Assembly (NCBI GenBank): GCA_013911165.1
Contig: JACETR010000023.1
Span: forward strand, 1-36,367
Source: Planctomycetota bacterium
GTDB lineage: Bacteria > Planctomycetota > UBA8108 > UBA1146
Direction: 5' to 3'
Length of the DNA stretch: 36,367 nt
Below are positions 1 to 7,985 of this stretch, in pieces (position 1 is the stretch's first letter; the number at the start of each line of letters is the position of its first letter). A program made the position numbers and the translations under genes. The notes under the pieces were generated by a model. It worked only from the letters and a program-made list of their open reading frames with translations. It made no database searches and was not told the DNA's origin.

Positions 1-1781
1 TTGCAGCGGGAGAAGTGATCGAACGTCCCGCCTCCGTGGTCAAAGAGTTGATTGAAAATTGCCTCGATGCCGGTTCGACGCGTATCGAAGTCGAGTTGGA
101 AGAGGGTGGCAAGCGCCTCATTCAGGTCACGGACGATGGTCAGGGAATACAGGCTGATCAGCTACCGTTGGCTTTGGCCAGTCATGCCACTTCCAAATTA
201 CGGGATGCAGAAGGACTCGATCGCATCCTGACTCTGGGATTCCGGGGCGAAGCACTGTCGAGTATGTCCGCTGTGTCAACGATCGAGATATCTTCCCGGA
301 CTGCGGACTCGGATGTTGCTCACCGGATCATCGGCCGCCATGGTCAAACCGAAGAGGCCTCGCCGGTGGCGATGCGTCCGGGCACCCGTATTCGGGTGCA
401 GGATCTTTTTTCCTCTGTTCCCGCGAGAAGAAAGTTTCTCAAGTCCAACTCCGCTGAAGTGGCCCGTTGCTCCGCAGTCATCAAGGCAGCGGCGATGGCC
501 CATCCCAATGTTGCCTTCAGCCTGAGCCACGATGATCGGGTGGTTCTCAAATATCCGGCGGATCAATCTCTTCCTCAGCGTATCGCAGAGGTATTGGGTG
601 AGGATCTGCAGGACCGGATGTTGCCGATTCTGGAGGTGGACGGGGTCAGCGGATGGATTGCCAGGCCGGATGTCCAAAGAAGAAACTCGGATGGGATCTG
701 GACCTTTCTCAATGGGCGCACCCTGAAGGACAAAGTCTTGCAGCATGGTGTCAGGGAAGGGTTCAGGGGTTACCAGATCCCGGGATTTTTCCCTGTGGCT
801 GTCGTCGGAGTGGAAGTGGATCCAGGTGAGGTGGATATCAATGTTCATCCCTCCAAGCTGGAAGTCCGATTCCGCAATCGTGAAGAAATTCATCGCCGCA
901 TTCGCCGGGCGATCAGAGCGACCCTCGAGCAAGAGGGTTCAGTACCGAGACTGCAAATGGATGCACCCCAGTCGATGCCTTCGGGCATCCCTGTTGCAAA
1001 CTCAGGGTCTGAAGTGCAGCCGGCGTCTCTCGGGAATGAGAACATTGTTTACTCTCCAGCCAGTTCCAGTTTTTCTCCGGAGCACTCAGTGGCAGAAGGT
1101 TCGACCATCGTCACGGAAACTGAAGGCACTGTCGCCGGGGCTGCTGAATTCGGAACCGGAATCCCTGCGGACAAAATGGTCTCCGGCGGGAGTGGAAATC
1201 TGGTCGGAGAATCGGTCAGGGTTTTCCAGGTGAATGATGCGTTCCTTATCCTCGAGGAAGAGGACGGCCTCAGGGTGATCGACCAGCATGCCCTTCATGA
1301 AAAGGTGCTCTACGAAGAGATTCTCGAGCAACGGGAAAAAGGTGGAGCGACTCAGGGGCTTCTGGTTCCTGAAACGGTAAATCTTGATCCGAGGCAGTGG
1401 ACCATCTTTGTGGAAACCCGCGAGTCCCTTGCGGAATTGGGGCTGCAGGCGGAAGAGTTTGGCGAAGGTGTCGCCTTGATCCGTTCAGTCCCCCATGGAT
1501 TCGAGGGGCGATCACCTGCCCATTTGCTCCGTGATATCCTCTCCCTGATGGAGCCGGTGGTTTCCTCGGGAGCACCGCTTCCAGACCTCAGGGAGCGACT
1601 GCTGCAGACGATGGCCTGCAAAGCCGCGGTCAAGGCGGGTCAGCCGTTGTCACCGGAGGCGCAGGAGGATCTGGTCCGGGCGAGAGACAGAGCCTTTCAG
1701 CCAGAAAACTGTCCACATGGCCGCCCGTCTGAATTGTTTATTTCGTGGCAGGAATTACAGCGGCGATTCGATCGCAAATAG
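1..1781 (+). CDS. mutL: DNA mismatch repair protein MutL (5' end cut by window edge), endonuclease type
   Basis: The open frame is already running at the left edge (first whole codon at base 3, reading AAGEVIERPASVVKEL), so the true start lies outside and about 592 residues are present. GHKL ATPase motifs are visible in order: ELIENCLDAG, DDGQGI and TLGFRGEALSS. A variable linker follows, then a C-terminal domain with DQHALHEKVLYE (codons from base 1281), which fits the DQHA-x2-E-x4-E metal site of MutL proteins that nick DNA. MACKAAVKAG and CPHGRPSE, the other endonuclease-associated motifs, are also present. MutL couples MutS mismatch recognition to strand incision. With its own nuclease site this protein would not need MutH, which is inference from the family. 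It ends in TAG, about 125 bases before the next start. Family assignment is very secure. Confidence 0.97.
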   Translation, partial: AAGEVIERPASVVKELIENCLDAGSTRIEVELEEGGKRLIQVTDDGQGIQADQLPLALASHATSKLRDAEGLDRILTLGFRGEALSSMSAVSTIEISSRTADSDVAHRIIGRHGQTEEASPVAMRPGTRIRVQDLFSSVPARRKFLKSNSAEVARCSAVIKAAAMAHPNVAFSLSHDDRVVLKYPADQSLPQRIAEVLGEDLQDRMLPILEVDGVSGWIARPDVQRRNSDGIWTFLNGRTLKDKVLQHGVREGFRGYQIPGFFPVAVVGVEVDPGEVDINVHPSKLEVRFRNREEIHRRIRRAIRATLEQEGSVPRLQMDAPQSMPSGIPVANSGSEVQPASLGNENIVYSPASSSFSPEHSVAEGSTIVTETEGTVAGAAEFGTGIPADKMVSGGSGNLVGESVRVFQVNDAFLILEEEDGLRVIDQHALHEKVLYEEILEQREKGGATQGLLVPETVNLDPRQWTIFVETRESLAELGLQAEEFGEGVALIRSVPHGFEGRSPAHLLRDILSLMEPVVSSGAPLPDLRERLLQTMACKAAVKAGQPLSPEAQEDLVRARDRAFQPENCPHGRPSELFISWQELQRRFDRK

Positions 1782-1827
1782 TCCAGATTTCTTCCTGACC
1801 CCCGGCAAGCGTGGTAATTTTCAGATA

Positions 1828-1852
1828 AGATCAGGGTCGTTAAAACTGATCT
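1828..1852. promoter_or_regulatory. Inverted repeat upstream of DAHP synthase
   Basis: A perfect 7-bp inverted repeat (AGATCAG / CTGATCT, 11-base spacer) lies in the gap between mutL and the DAHP synthase gene, 55 bases before the preferred start at 1907. The spacer is AT-rich. There is no U-run, so it is not a classical terminator. An operator or leader hairpin for the aromatic pathway gene is possible but unsupported beyond position and symmetry. Confidence 0.35.
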
Positions 1853-1906
1853 GGAACCATGGGACAGCCGCACTGTTTTTCGCCATGGTTTGACGAAAGG
1901 CTTTTG

Positions 1907-2995
1907 ATGGAACGTACCCCTCAGGAACCCTCCCTGCTGATCGCCCTTGAGGCGGGTCTGGCAGCGACATTCCGCAGAAGGATCAGGGATCGCCTGAAAT
2001 CCTTCGGTGTGGAGGCGACTCTGGTGGAGGGGCAAGGCCGCAATTACCTGGAAGTCCATGGAGATGTCGAACCGCTCCGGACCCTTGCGCTCGATTCCTG
2101 GAAGGGAGTCGAGAAAGCACTGTTCCTGGGTACGGCCCACCGGCACGTCCACCGCAATGCCCATGGCAATGATTCAACGGTTCAGGTAGGAAATATCACC
2201 GTCGGCGGAGGTGGCTTCTCCATCATCGCCGGTCCCTGTGCCATCGAAGAAGAGGAGAGAACACTCCGTCTGGCTGCTTCAGTGGCCTCCTCAGGAGCGC
2301 AGCTCTTCCGTGGTGGCGCGTACAAACCCCGCACTTCTCCCTATGCGTTTCAGGGAATGGGTGAGAAGGGACTGAAGATACTGGAGCGAGCCAGAGAGGA
2401 AACAGGGCTCGGCATCGTCACGGAGATCCTTGATCCCCGCGATGTTGAAAAGGTATCCGAGTCTGCAGATCTCTTGCAGGTGGGCAGCAGAAACATGCAC
2501 AACTATTCCCTTCTCAAAGAGTTGGGACAGATTCGTGCGCCGATTCTTCTTAAACGCGGCTTCTCATCCACCAGTGAAGAACTCATGTTGGCGGCGGAGT
2601 ACATTCTTTCAGGTGGCAACACCAACGTCATTCTTTGTGAGCGCGGAATCCGTTGTGCTGCCGCTTCGAGACAGGTTGTGCTCGATCTGGGAGTCGTTCC
2701 CGAGTTGAAGAAGAAAACCCATCTTCCCGTAGTTGTCGATCCTTCCCATGGCTCTGCAGAAGCCTATCGGGTTCCTGCGCTGGCTAAAGCGGCCGTCGCT
2801 GCAGGGGCAGACGGATTGCTGGTGGAAGTTCACGATCAACCGGAGGAAGCCCTGTCCGATGGCAGGCAGGCTTTGTCACCGGAAGAGTTCAAAAATTTGG
2901 TACCGGTGCTTTCTGGTCTTCACGAGTCGCTTCGATCGCTCGAGTCCAGATCTGGAGGAGCGGTGGCCAGCACCCGAGGCATGGAGGAAGTTTGA
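1907..2995 (+). CDS. aroF: 3-deoxy-7-phosphoheptulonate (DAHP) synthase, type I-beta with N-terminal ferredoxin-like domain
   Basis: Catalyses condensation of phosphoenolpyruvate and erythrose-4-phosphate, the first step of the shikimate pathway, in the cytoplasm. The catalytic barrel shows GPCAIE (about residues 109-114, including the metal-ligand Cys), RGGAYKPRTSPYAFQG (135-150), LLKRG, ILCERG and VDPSHGSA. Residues 1 to about 75 resemble the small regulatory ferredoxin-like domain of the Thermotoga-type enzyme, so feedback inhibition by an aromatic amino acid is expected from the family. I chose ATG 1907 because GAAAGG lies six bases upstream; an in-frame ATG at 1859 adds 16 residues but has no good ribosome site. 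The product is 362 residues. Its stop overlaps the TTG start of the next gene. aroC, the last shikimate step, lies 8 kb downstream. Confidence 0.95.
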   Translation: MERTPQEPSLLIALEAGLAATFRRRIRDRLKSFGVEATLVEGQGRNYLEVHGDVEPLRTLALDSWKGVEKALFLGTAHRHVHRNAHGNDSTVQVGNITVGGGGFSIIAGPCAIEEEERTLRLAASVASSGAQLFRGGAYKPRTSPYAFQGMGEKGLKILERAREETGLGIVTEILDPRDVEKVSESADLLQVGSRNMHNYSLLKELGQIRAPILLKRGFSSTSEELMLAAEYILSGGNTNVILCERGIRCAAASRQVVLDLGVVPELKKKTHLPVVVDPSHGSAEAYRVPALAKAAVAAGADGLLVEVHDQPEEALSDGRQALSPEEFKNLVPVLSGLHESLRSLESRSGGAVASTRGMEEV

Positions 2996-4290
2996 GCCCA
3001 GCTGAGTTAACACACGTCCCAGGATTCAAGACCCGGGAGGTGGGATCAGGAGGGCTCCTCCACATCCGTCCGGAAGAGCGCAGAAAAACCAGTTCCTTGC
3101 GATTGACCTGGGTGGCAGACCTGGGGCCCCACAACGCCAGGCGCTGCCTTGTTCCCGCTTGCCTGATGCGGGGGACCCGTGAGTTCCCTTCACAAAGATT
3201 ACTGAATCTTCGAACTGAAGAACTTTGGGGGCTTTCCGCTTCCACTTCCGTCGATCGGTGGGGCCAAAGGCATCTGATCTCCCTGCGAGCCGAATTCCCT
3301 GACGAAGGTCACCTTCCACATGGGGAAAGGGTCTTTGAGGATGCCATCCATCTACTCGACCAACTGATCCACGAGCCCAATCTTGTGGAAGGCTTGTTCC
3401 CTGAAGAGATTGTTGAATCGGAGATTCTCCAGCAACGCAGGTCGATCGAGGGTCGCATCGACAATAAATCAGGCTGGGCCTACCAAAGGTGTCTCGAAGA
3501 AGCATGCTTTGATGAGCCGTGGCGCTATCACCAGCAGGGAACATTGGACGACCTCAAGCATGTGACCCCTGCGGATTTGACTGCACTGTGGAATGAACTC
3601 ATTTCCCATCAGCCGCTTCATGTCCACTTCAGTGGGAAAATGGCAGAAGATCGGGTGGTGGATCACCTCTCCACCCTCTTCAGGGGCAATCATGCCACTG
3701 GGGATTCGTTGTCACCACGCCAGGCAATTCGGGCTGCGAAGGAACCTCGTGAAATGGTGGAGCATGCAAAGGTTCAACAATCGAACCTGATCATGTCTTT
3801 CCGGACGATGATTTCCTATGAACACCCTCTCAACGAACCGTTGATGGTGGCCAATGGCATTCTCGGCAGTTTTCCCCACTCGCGTCTCTTCACGCAGGTC
3901 CGGGAAAAAGAAAGCCTTTGTTATTCCATCCACTCACAGGTCGACAGCAATATGGGGATGATGTTCATCAGTTCTGGTGTTGACCACGACACCGTGGATC
4001 AGGCTCGGACAGGCATCGACAAGCAGTTGGAGTTTGTCCGCAACGGTGAGTTTTCTGAGGAAGAATTCGAGATGACTTTGGCAGCTATCGACTCCCGCCT
4101 GAGAATGGTTCAGGACAGTCCGGCAGCCCTGGCCGACTATGATCTTCGCAGTCGTCTCTCAGGCAGAAACCCCGGACTTGAAAAACTTCGAAAGCGGGTG
4201 GCTTCGGTGACCCGAGACGAAGTCGTCGCAGCGATGGAATTGGTTCACCCCGATCTGACATATGTTCTGGCACCGGAGGAGAGCTCGTGA
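2992..4290 (+). CDS. M16 peptidase-family protein lacking the zinc-binding motif (YmfF-like partner subunit)
   Basis: 432 residues with the overall M16 (pitrilysin/processing peptidase) sequence character, but the region that should carry HxxEH has no such motif (it reads LGPHNARRCLV), so catalysis by itself is unlikely. The C-terminal half has TQVREKESLCYSIHS, the conserved Arg/Tyr region used by non-catalytic M16 subunits to hold substrate. The TTG start at 2992 overlaps the TGA of the upstream gene and is preceded by GGAGG four bases away. The gene overlaps the following catalytic M16 gene by four bases (GTGA), matching the known arrangement of bacterial M16 heterodimers made of one inactive and one active subunit. 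Partnership is inference from adjacency and family precedent; the substrate is unknown. Confidence 0.85.
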   Translation: MSPAELTHVPGFKTREVGSGGLLHIRPEERRKTSSLRLTWVADLGPHNARRCLVPACLMRGTREFPSQRLLNLRTEELWGLSASTSVDRWGQRHLISLRAEFPDEGHLPHGERVFEDAIHLLDQLIHEPNLVEGLFPEEIVESEILQQRRSIEGRIDNKSGWAYQRCLEEACFDEPWRYHQQGTLDDLKHVTPADLTALWNELISHQPLHVHFSGKMAEDRVVDHLSTLFRGNHATGDSLSPRQAIRAAKEPREMVEHAKVQQSNLIMSFRTMISYEHPLNEPLMVANGILGSFPHSRLFTQVREKESLCYSIHSQVDSNMGMMFISSGVDHDTVDQARTGIDKQLEFVRNGEFSEEEFEMTLAAIDSRLRMVQDSPAALADYDLRSRLSGRNPGLEKLRKRVASVTRDEVVAAMELVHPDLTYVLAPEESS

Positions 4291-5591
4291 GTTGGTCTGA
4301 AGATTCCACCATTCTCGAAAATTCAACCTTGCAAGAGAGAGTGGTCGAAAGAGTTCACTCCAGTGGAGCTCGAGTGGCTTTTTGTCACAAGCAGGGGTAT
4401 CTGCGCACCTATGCATGTTTCGCCACCAATTTTGGCAGTGTCGATGACCGCTTTCGAATCGGTGGAGGGGACGAAATCGTCCTGCCTGATGGTGTCGCAC
4501 ATTTTCTTGAACACAAAATGTTTGAAGGAATCGAAGAAGACGCCTTTCAGGAGTTCAGCCGTTTGGGTGCGAGTGCCAATGCGTTCACTGGATTCAATGG
4601 GACTTCATACCTCTTTTCCTGTACCGATCATTTTTATGAGTGTCTGAGCCATCTGGTCCGGTTCGTGCAATCTCCTCACTTCACCGAGGAAAATGTGGAG
4701 AAGGAGAAGGGGATCATCGGCCAGGAAATTCGCATGTACGAAGACATGCCCGGCTGGAGGGTCTACTTCAATCTTTTGGAGGGGATGTACGCTCACCATC
4801 CAGTGTCCAAGGACATTGCCGGTACGGTGGAGACGATTTCGGGAATCGATGCACCGATGCTCCAGCGTTGCTGGGAGTCTTTTTATCACCCGTCGAACAT
4901 GATTCTGTTTGCTGTGGGTGATCAATCCGAAGAAGAGTTTTTCGATCATGCCGATCGCCTGTTACAGGAAAAGGATCTTGGTCCCGCTCCTGCACTTGAA
5001 AAGATCGTCACGCTTGAAGAAGCGACTCCTGCACAAGCTCAGGTGCGTCAGGAGATGCAGGTCGGGCGATCAAAATTGCTCTTCGGTTGGAAAGATATTC
5101 ATCCCGGGCTTTCCGGTCAGGATATGGTGCGCAAGGAATTGGTTTCTGACCTGGTTCTGGAATGTGTTTTTGGTCAGAGCGGGGCACTCTTCGAGAAGTT
5201 GCAGGAAGCCAATCTTGTCGACGACTCATTCGGTGGGGGCTACATGATCTATGGGGATGTGGGTCATTCCGCCATCGGCGGAGATGTGGTCGATCCGGAA
5301 AAGGTTCTTGAAGTCATTCGGGCAGAGTTACCCCAAATCCTCTCTTCAGGCATCTCTGAGGCAGATATTGATCGACAGAGAAAAGCAGCTACCGGCCAAC
5401 TTTTGAAAAGTTTCAACTCGCTTGAGAATATCGCTGGCAGTTATTGTAGTTCTCGATTCATGGGAGCAGATCCATTCGAGGTGGTTGATCTCCTGAACAA
5501 GATTCAGCCCTCAGAGGTGGCAGACCGGCTTCATGATCATGTGCGACCAGAGAATCTGGTCAGTTCGATCATTTCGCCAGCACAGGGCTGA
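4287..5591 (+). CDS. M16 family zinc peptidase (YmfH-like catalytic subunit)
   Basis: 434 residues. The inverted zinc motif HFLEH is present at residues 72-76 (His72, Glu75, His76), and the downstream acidic ligand is in KGIIGQEIRMYED, a segment typical of the YmfH-like branch. It begins with GTG at 4287, overlapping the stop of the partner gene, with GGAGGA about six bases upstream. No signal peptide or membrane segment is evident, so a cytoplasmic peptide-degrading role is likely. It probably forms a heterodimer with the preceding zinc-less subunit. The stop is followed by a 109-base gap with strong palindromes before the next gene. The assignment to M16 is firm; the physiological substrate is unknown. 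Confidence 0.93.
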   Translation: MSWSEDSTILENSTLQERVVERVHSSGARVAFCHKQGYLRTYACFATNFGSVDDRFRIGGGDEIVLPDGVAHFLEHKMFEGIEEDAFQEFSRLGASANAFTGFNGTSYLFSCTDHFYECLSHLVRFVQSPHFTEENVEKEKGIIGQEIRMYEDMPGWRVYFNLLEGMYAHHPVSKDIAGTVETISGIDAPMLQRCWESFYHPSNMILFAVGDQSEEEFFDHADRLLQEKDLGPAPALEKIVTLEEATPAQAQVRQEMQVGRSKLLFGWKDIHPGLSGQDMVRKELVSDLVLECVFGQSGALFEKLQEANLVDDSFGGGYMIYGDVGHSAIGGDVVDPEKVLEVIRAELPQILSSGISEADIDRQRKAATGQLLKSFNSLENIAGSYCSSRFMGADPFEVVDLLNKIQPSEVADRLHDHVRPENLVSSIISPAQG

Positions 5592-5623
5592 TCCTGAAAT
5601 CTGATACAGTTCATAGCCTGGAT

Positions 5624-5641
5624 CGTTGATCGCGATCAACG
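5624..5641. repeat. Perfect 18-bp palindrome upstream of the symporter gene
   Basis: CGTTGATCGCGATCAACG reads the same on both strands. It lies 60 bases before the symporter ATG and 32 bases after the M16 stop. It has no U-run on either side, so an operator or a processed RNA hairpin is more plausible than a terminator. It contains two of the seven GATC sites clustered in this gap. Confidence 0.5.
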
Positions 5642-5660
5642 GTGAGTCGAAAAATGTCTG

Positions 5661-5681
5661 ATCGGTGATCTGATCACCGGT
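5661..5681. repeat. Second inverted repeat upstream of the symporter gene
   Basis: CGGTGATC and GATCACCG (5663-5670 and 5672-5679) form an 8-bp inverted repeat around a single T, extendable by a G-U and an A-U pair to 5661-5681. It ends 19 bases before the ATG and just upstream of the ribosome site GGGGAAG. Its closeness to the start would allow transcriptional or translational control; none is demonstrated. Confidence 0.5.
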
Positions 5682-5700
5682 TGATGGATGGGGAAGATAC

Positions 5701-7260
5701 ATGGCTCAACACTGGAAAATTCTCGTCTGGCTCATCGCCGGAGTCATCGTTGGATTGCTTTTACAGCAAATCACGGAGGCTCCTGGATCGATAGGTGCAA
5801 CCCTCGGATCGACCAGCGATGGCAAGGTCGTGGTTCAATCCATCTCCAGAAACCTGACTCCCAAAGGCCGGACTGCTGCCGAGAAACTGACTGTGGGAGA
5901 CCGGATTAGCAAGATTGCCATCAATGCTGGAATGGCGGATGAAAATCTTCTCGACACTGTTTCAAGCCCGGAGGAAGTCACCGCATTTCTCTCTGCTGCA
6001 GGTGCGGGGGGGGTAGCGACCATCACTCTGGAAGATGGAACCGAGAAGAGTTGTCAGGTAATTCTGGATCCCGCTTCTGACAGGTCCCGTTATTTGTACC
6101 CATTCGTATTTTTGGCAGACATCTTCATGCGGTTGCTCAAGATGCTGATCATGCCACTGGTCTTCACTTCCATCGTGACCGGCGTTGCCGGTCTGGGAGG
6201 TGGTGAAGACTTCGGCCGATTGGGCCGCAGAACCTTTGGTTACTACGTCACAACTTCATTTCTGGCCGTAGGCCTTGGTCTGATTCTCGTCAATCTGATA
6301 CGACCCGGAGACGGGGCCCAGCTGGGGCTTTCGACTGCGGCACAGTTTGGGCAGGAGTCCGAGAACTGGCTCGATATTCTTCGTCGCATGGTTCCAGAGA
6401 ATGTCTTTGATGCGTTTACCGGCAACGGAAACATGTTGCAGGTGATCTTTTTCGCCCTGTTGTTTGGTTTCTTCATTACCCGGGCACCCGAGAAACCGAA
6501 GAAGATCCTGACCGAACTTCTCGATTCAGCATTTCAGGTGGTCATGTTGATGGCTTCATGGGTGATGAAGCTCGTTCCTTATGGTGTTTTCTGCTTGCTG
6601 GTCAAGGTGGTGGGTGAGACCGGATTCGATGTGTTCATTCCATTGAGCACCTACATGCTGACGGTTTTCCTCGCACTGGTGATTCATGCCGTTGTGGTTC
6701 TGCCTATTTTGCTCAGCGTTGCCGCAAGGGTCTCTCCGCTGAAATGGTTCAGGGCAATGAGTCCGGTATTGATGACCGCATTCTCGACTTCTTCGTCTTC
6801 CCTGACACTTCCCACAACTCTCAATACCCTCAAGAGTCGGGGCAAGGTTTCCAATAAGACCAGTTCGTTCGTGGCACCTTTGGGGGCGACGGTGAACATG
6901 GACGGAACCGCGCTCTACGAGTGTATTGGAGTGGTGTTCCTGGCTCAGTATTACGCCACTGCGGGAGATTACGTCTTGACCTTCGGCTCTCAGGTCACAG
7001 TCGTCATGGCGGCATTTCTTGCTTCCATTGGTGCGGCAGGGATTCCTTCTGCTGGACTGATCATGATGCTGACGATTCTCAGTGCTCTCAAGTTGCCCCT
7101 GGAAGGTGCCGCTCTTTTGTTGGCAGTGGACCGTCCACTCGACATGTGCCGAACGATGGTCAATGTCTGGAGTGATACGGTCGGTTCTGCCATTGTGGCG
7201 ACCCGTGAGGGGGAGAAGGGGCTTGGTGACTTTGAGACTGCGGAAGCCGCTGAAAGTTGA
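5701..7260 (+). CDS. Glutamate/dicarboxylate:cation symporter (SDF/DAACS family) with a PDZ-like periplasmic insertion
   Basis: 519 residues; plain family members are about 420. The transport core is intact: the hairpin-1 serine-rich stretch STSSSSLTLP (about 362-371), NMDGT (399-403), AAGIPSAG (about 445-452), and in the last helix D477, D481, R484, T485, N488, D492, which match the GltPh substrate residues including the Arg that selects acidic substrates. The extra length lies between TM1 (about 7-22) and TM2 (about 132 onward). Residues about 41-121 contain VVVQSISRNLTPKG, AAEKLTVGDRISKI, a helix and VATITLEDGTEKSCQVIL, which looks like a PDZ fold (GDxI core, terminal Val/Ile strands). The start is ATG 5701 after GGGGAAG. 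Likely imports aspartate, glutamate or C4-dicarboxylates with Na+ or H+. The PDZ call is by eye. Confidence 0.92.
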   Translation: MAQHWKILVWLIAGVIVGLLLQQITEAPGSIGATLGSTSDGKVVVQSISRNLTPKGRTAAEKLTVGDRISKIAINAGMADENLLDTVSSPEEVTAFLSAAGAGGVATITLEDGTEKSCQVILDPASDRSRYLYPFVFLADIFMRLLKMLIMPLVFTSIVTGVAGLGGGEDFGRLGRRTFGYYVTTSFLAVGLGLILVNLIRPGDGAQLGLSTAAQFGQESENWLDILRRMVPENVFDAFTGNGNMLQVIFFALLFGFFITRAPEKPKKILTELLDSAFQVVMLMASWVMKLVPYGVFCLLVKVVGETGFDVFIPLSTYMLTVFLALVIHAVVVLPILLSVAARVSPLKWFRAMSPVLMTAFSTSSSSLTLPTTLNTLKSRGKVSNKTSSFVAPLGATVNMDGTALYECIGVVFLAQYYATAGDYVLTFGSQVTVVMAAFLASIGAAGIPSAGLIMMLTILSALKLPLEGAALLLAVDRPLDMCRTMVNVWSDTVGSAIVATREGEKGLGDFETAEAAES

Positions 7261-7295
7261 CCGTCCCGATCGACTCGCCCCACCGGTAGGTGGCA

Positions 7296-7304
7296 TGGTA
7301 TGCT
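7296..7304 (+). promoter_or_regulatory. Possible extended -10 promoter element for efp
   Basis: TGGTATGCT fits an extended -10 (TGn followed by a TATAAT-like hexamer, 4 of 6 matches) and would place transcription start near 7311, giving a leader of about 30 bases before the efp ATG at 7341. No convincing -35 lies at the standard distance, as is common with extended -10 promoters. Weak evidence from sequence alone. Confidence 0.3.
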
Positions 7305-7340
7305 TTGGCCTGCAAGACAAGTGTAAGGAAGGATCGCGAC

Positions 7341-7907
7341 ATGGGAGTACCCGCAACGCAGCTGAGAGTCGGACAGGTCATCAATTTCGAAGATGATCTG
7401 TGGGTTTGCGTCAAACTTGAACAGAAGAAACTCTCCAAGGGTGGAGGAGCGGTCCAGGCAAAGCTGAAGAACCTGCAGCGCGGGGATCACATCACTCACC
7501 GGTTCCGTTCTGCGGACAAGGTTGAGACGGCTTATCTCGATAAAAAGAATTGCGAGTATCTCTACCCCGAGGGTGAGAACTTCATCTTTATGGATACCGC
7601 TGACTATGAGCAGTACCAACTGCACGCAGACTTTGTCGGCGATCTGATGCCGTTTGTGAAACACAACGAGCACGTCACGGTGACCTTCTACGAAGAGAAG
7701 CCCGTTTCAGTCGATTTGCCCCCATCAGTGGTGTTGCAGATTGCCGAGACGGAGCCCGGCTTCAAGGGTGACAGTGTGAATAACGTCTACAAACCGGCAA
7801 AACTGGAGACTGGACTCGAGATCAAGATCCCGAACCACGTCAATGAAGGTGATCTGGTCAAGATCTCCACCGAAACCGGTGACTTCATTGAAAGGGTCAA
7901 GGCCTGA
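7341..7907 (+). CDS. efp: Translation elongation factor P
   Basis: 188 residues, the standard EF-P length, relieving ribosome stalling at polyproline stretches. The N-terminal KOW-like domain contains KLSKGGGAVQAKLKNL (Lys33 aligns with the modified Lys34 of E. coli EF-P), followed by the OB domains with GENFIFMDTADYEQY and the conserved C-terminal part ETEPGFKGDS...KPAKLETG...VPxx-type IKIPNHVNEGD. I chose ATG 7341 because AAGGAAGGA lies just upstream and the family length fits; an upstream in-frame ATG at 7290 would add 17 unrelated residues. The usual PGKG loop is LSKG here, so the modification chemistry may differ from the EpmA beta-lysyl system. It is followed by a strong terminator. Confidence 0.96.
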   Translation: MGVPATQLRVGQVINFEDDLWVCVKLEQKKLSKGGGAVQAKLKNLQRGDHITHRFRSADKVETAYLDKKNCEYLYPEGENFIFMDTADYEQYQLHADFVGDLMPFVKHNEHVTVTFYEEKPVSVDLPPSVVLQIAETEPGFKGDSVNNVYKPAKLETGLEIKIPNHVNEGDLVKISTETGDFIERVKA

Positions 7908-7946
7908 CCGAAGACTCTGTGGTTGGAAAACCCGGTTATCGAGATC

Positions 7947-7985
7947 AAACCTCGTCAGGTCGTCAGTGACCTGTCGAGGTTTTTT
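7947..7985 (+). terminator. Rho-independent terminator of efp, overlapping the end of the convergent UDG-like gene
   Basis: AAACCTCG (7947-7954) pairs with CGAGGTTT (7975-7982), and after one T-T mismatch CAGGTC pairs with GACCTG around loop GTCAGT. The stem runs into six T (7980-7985). It is 39 bases after the efp stop. The hairpin covers the last codons of the convergent UDG-like gene. On the minus strand the stem is followed by only three T, so it works mainly in the efp direction. Confidence 0.85.

Noticed and set aside
276..932. 218-codon minus-strand frame inside mutL
   Set aside because: Shadow of the mutL coding sequence with no protein-family features.
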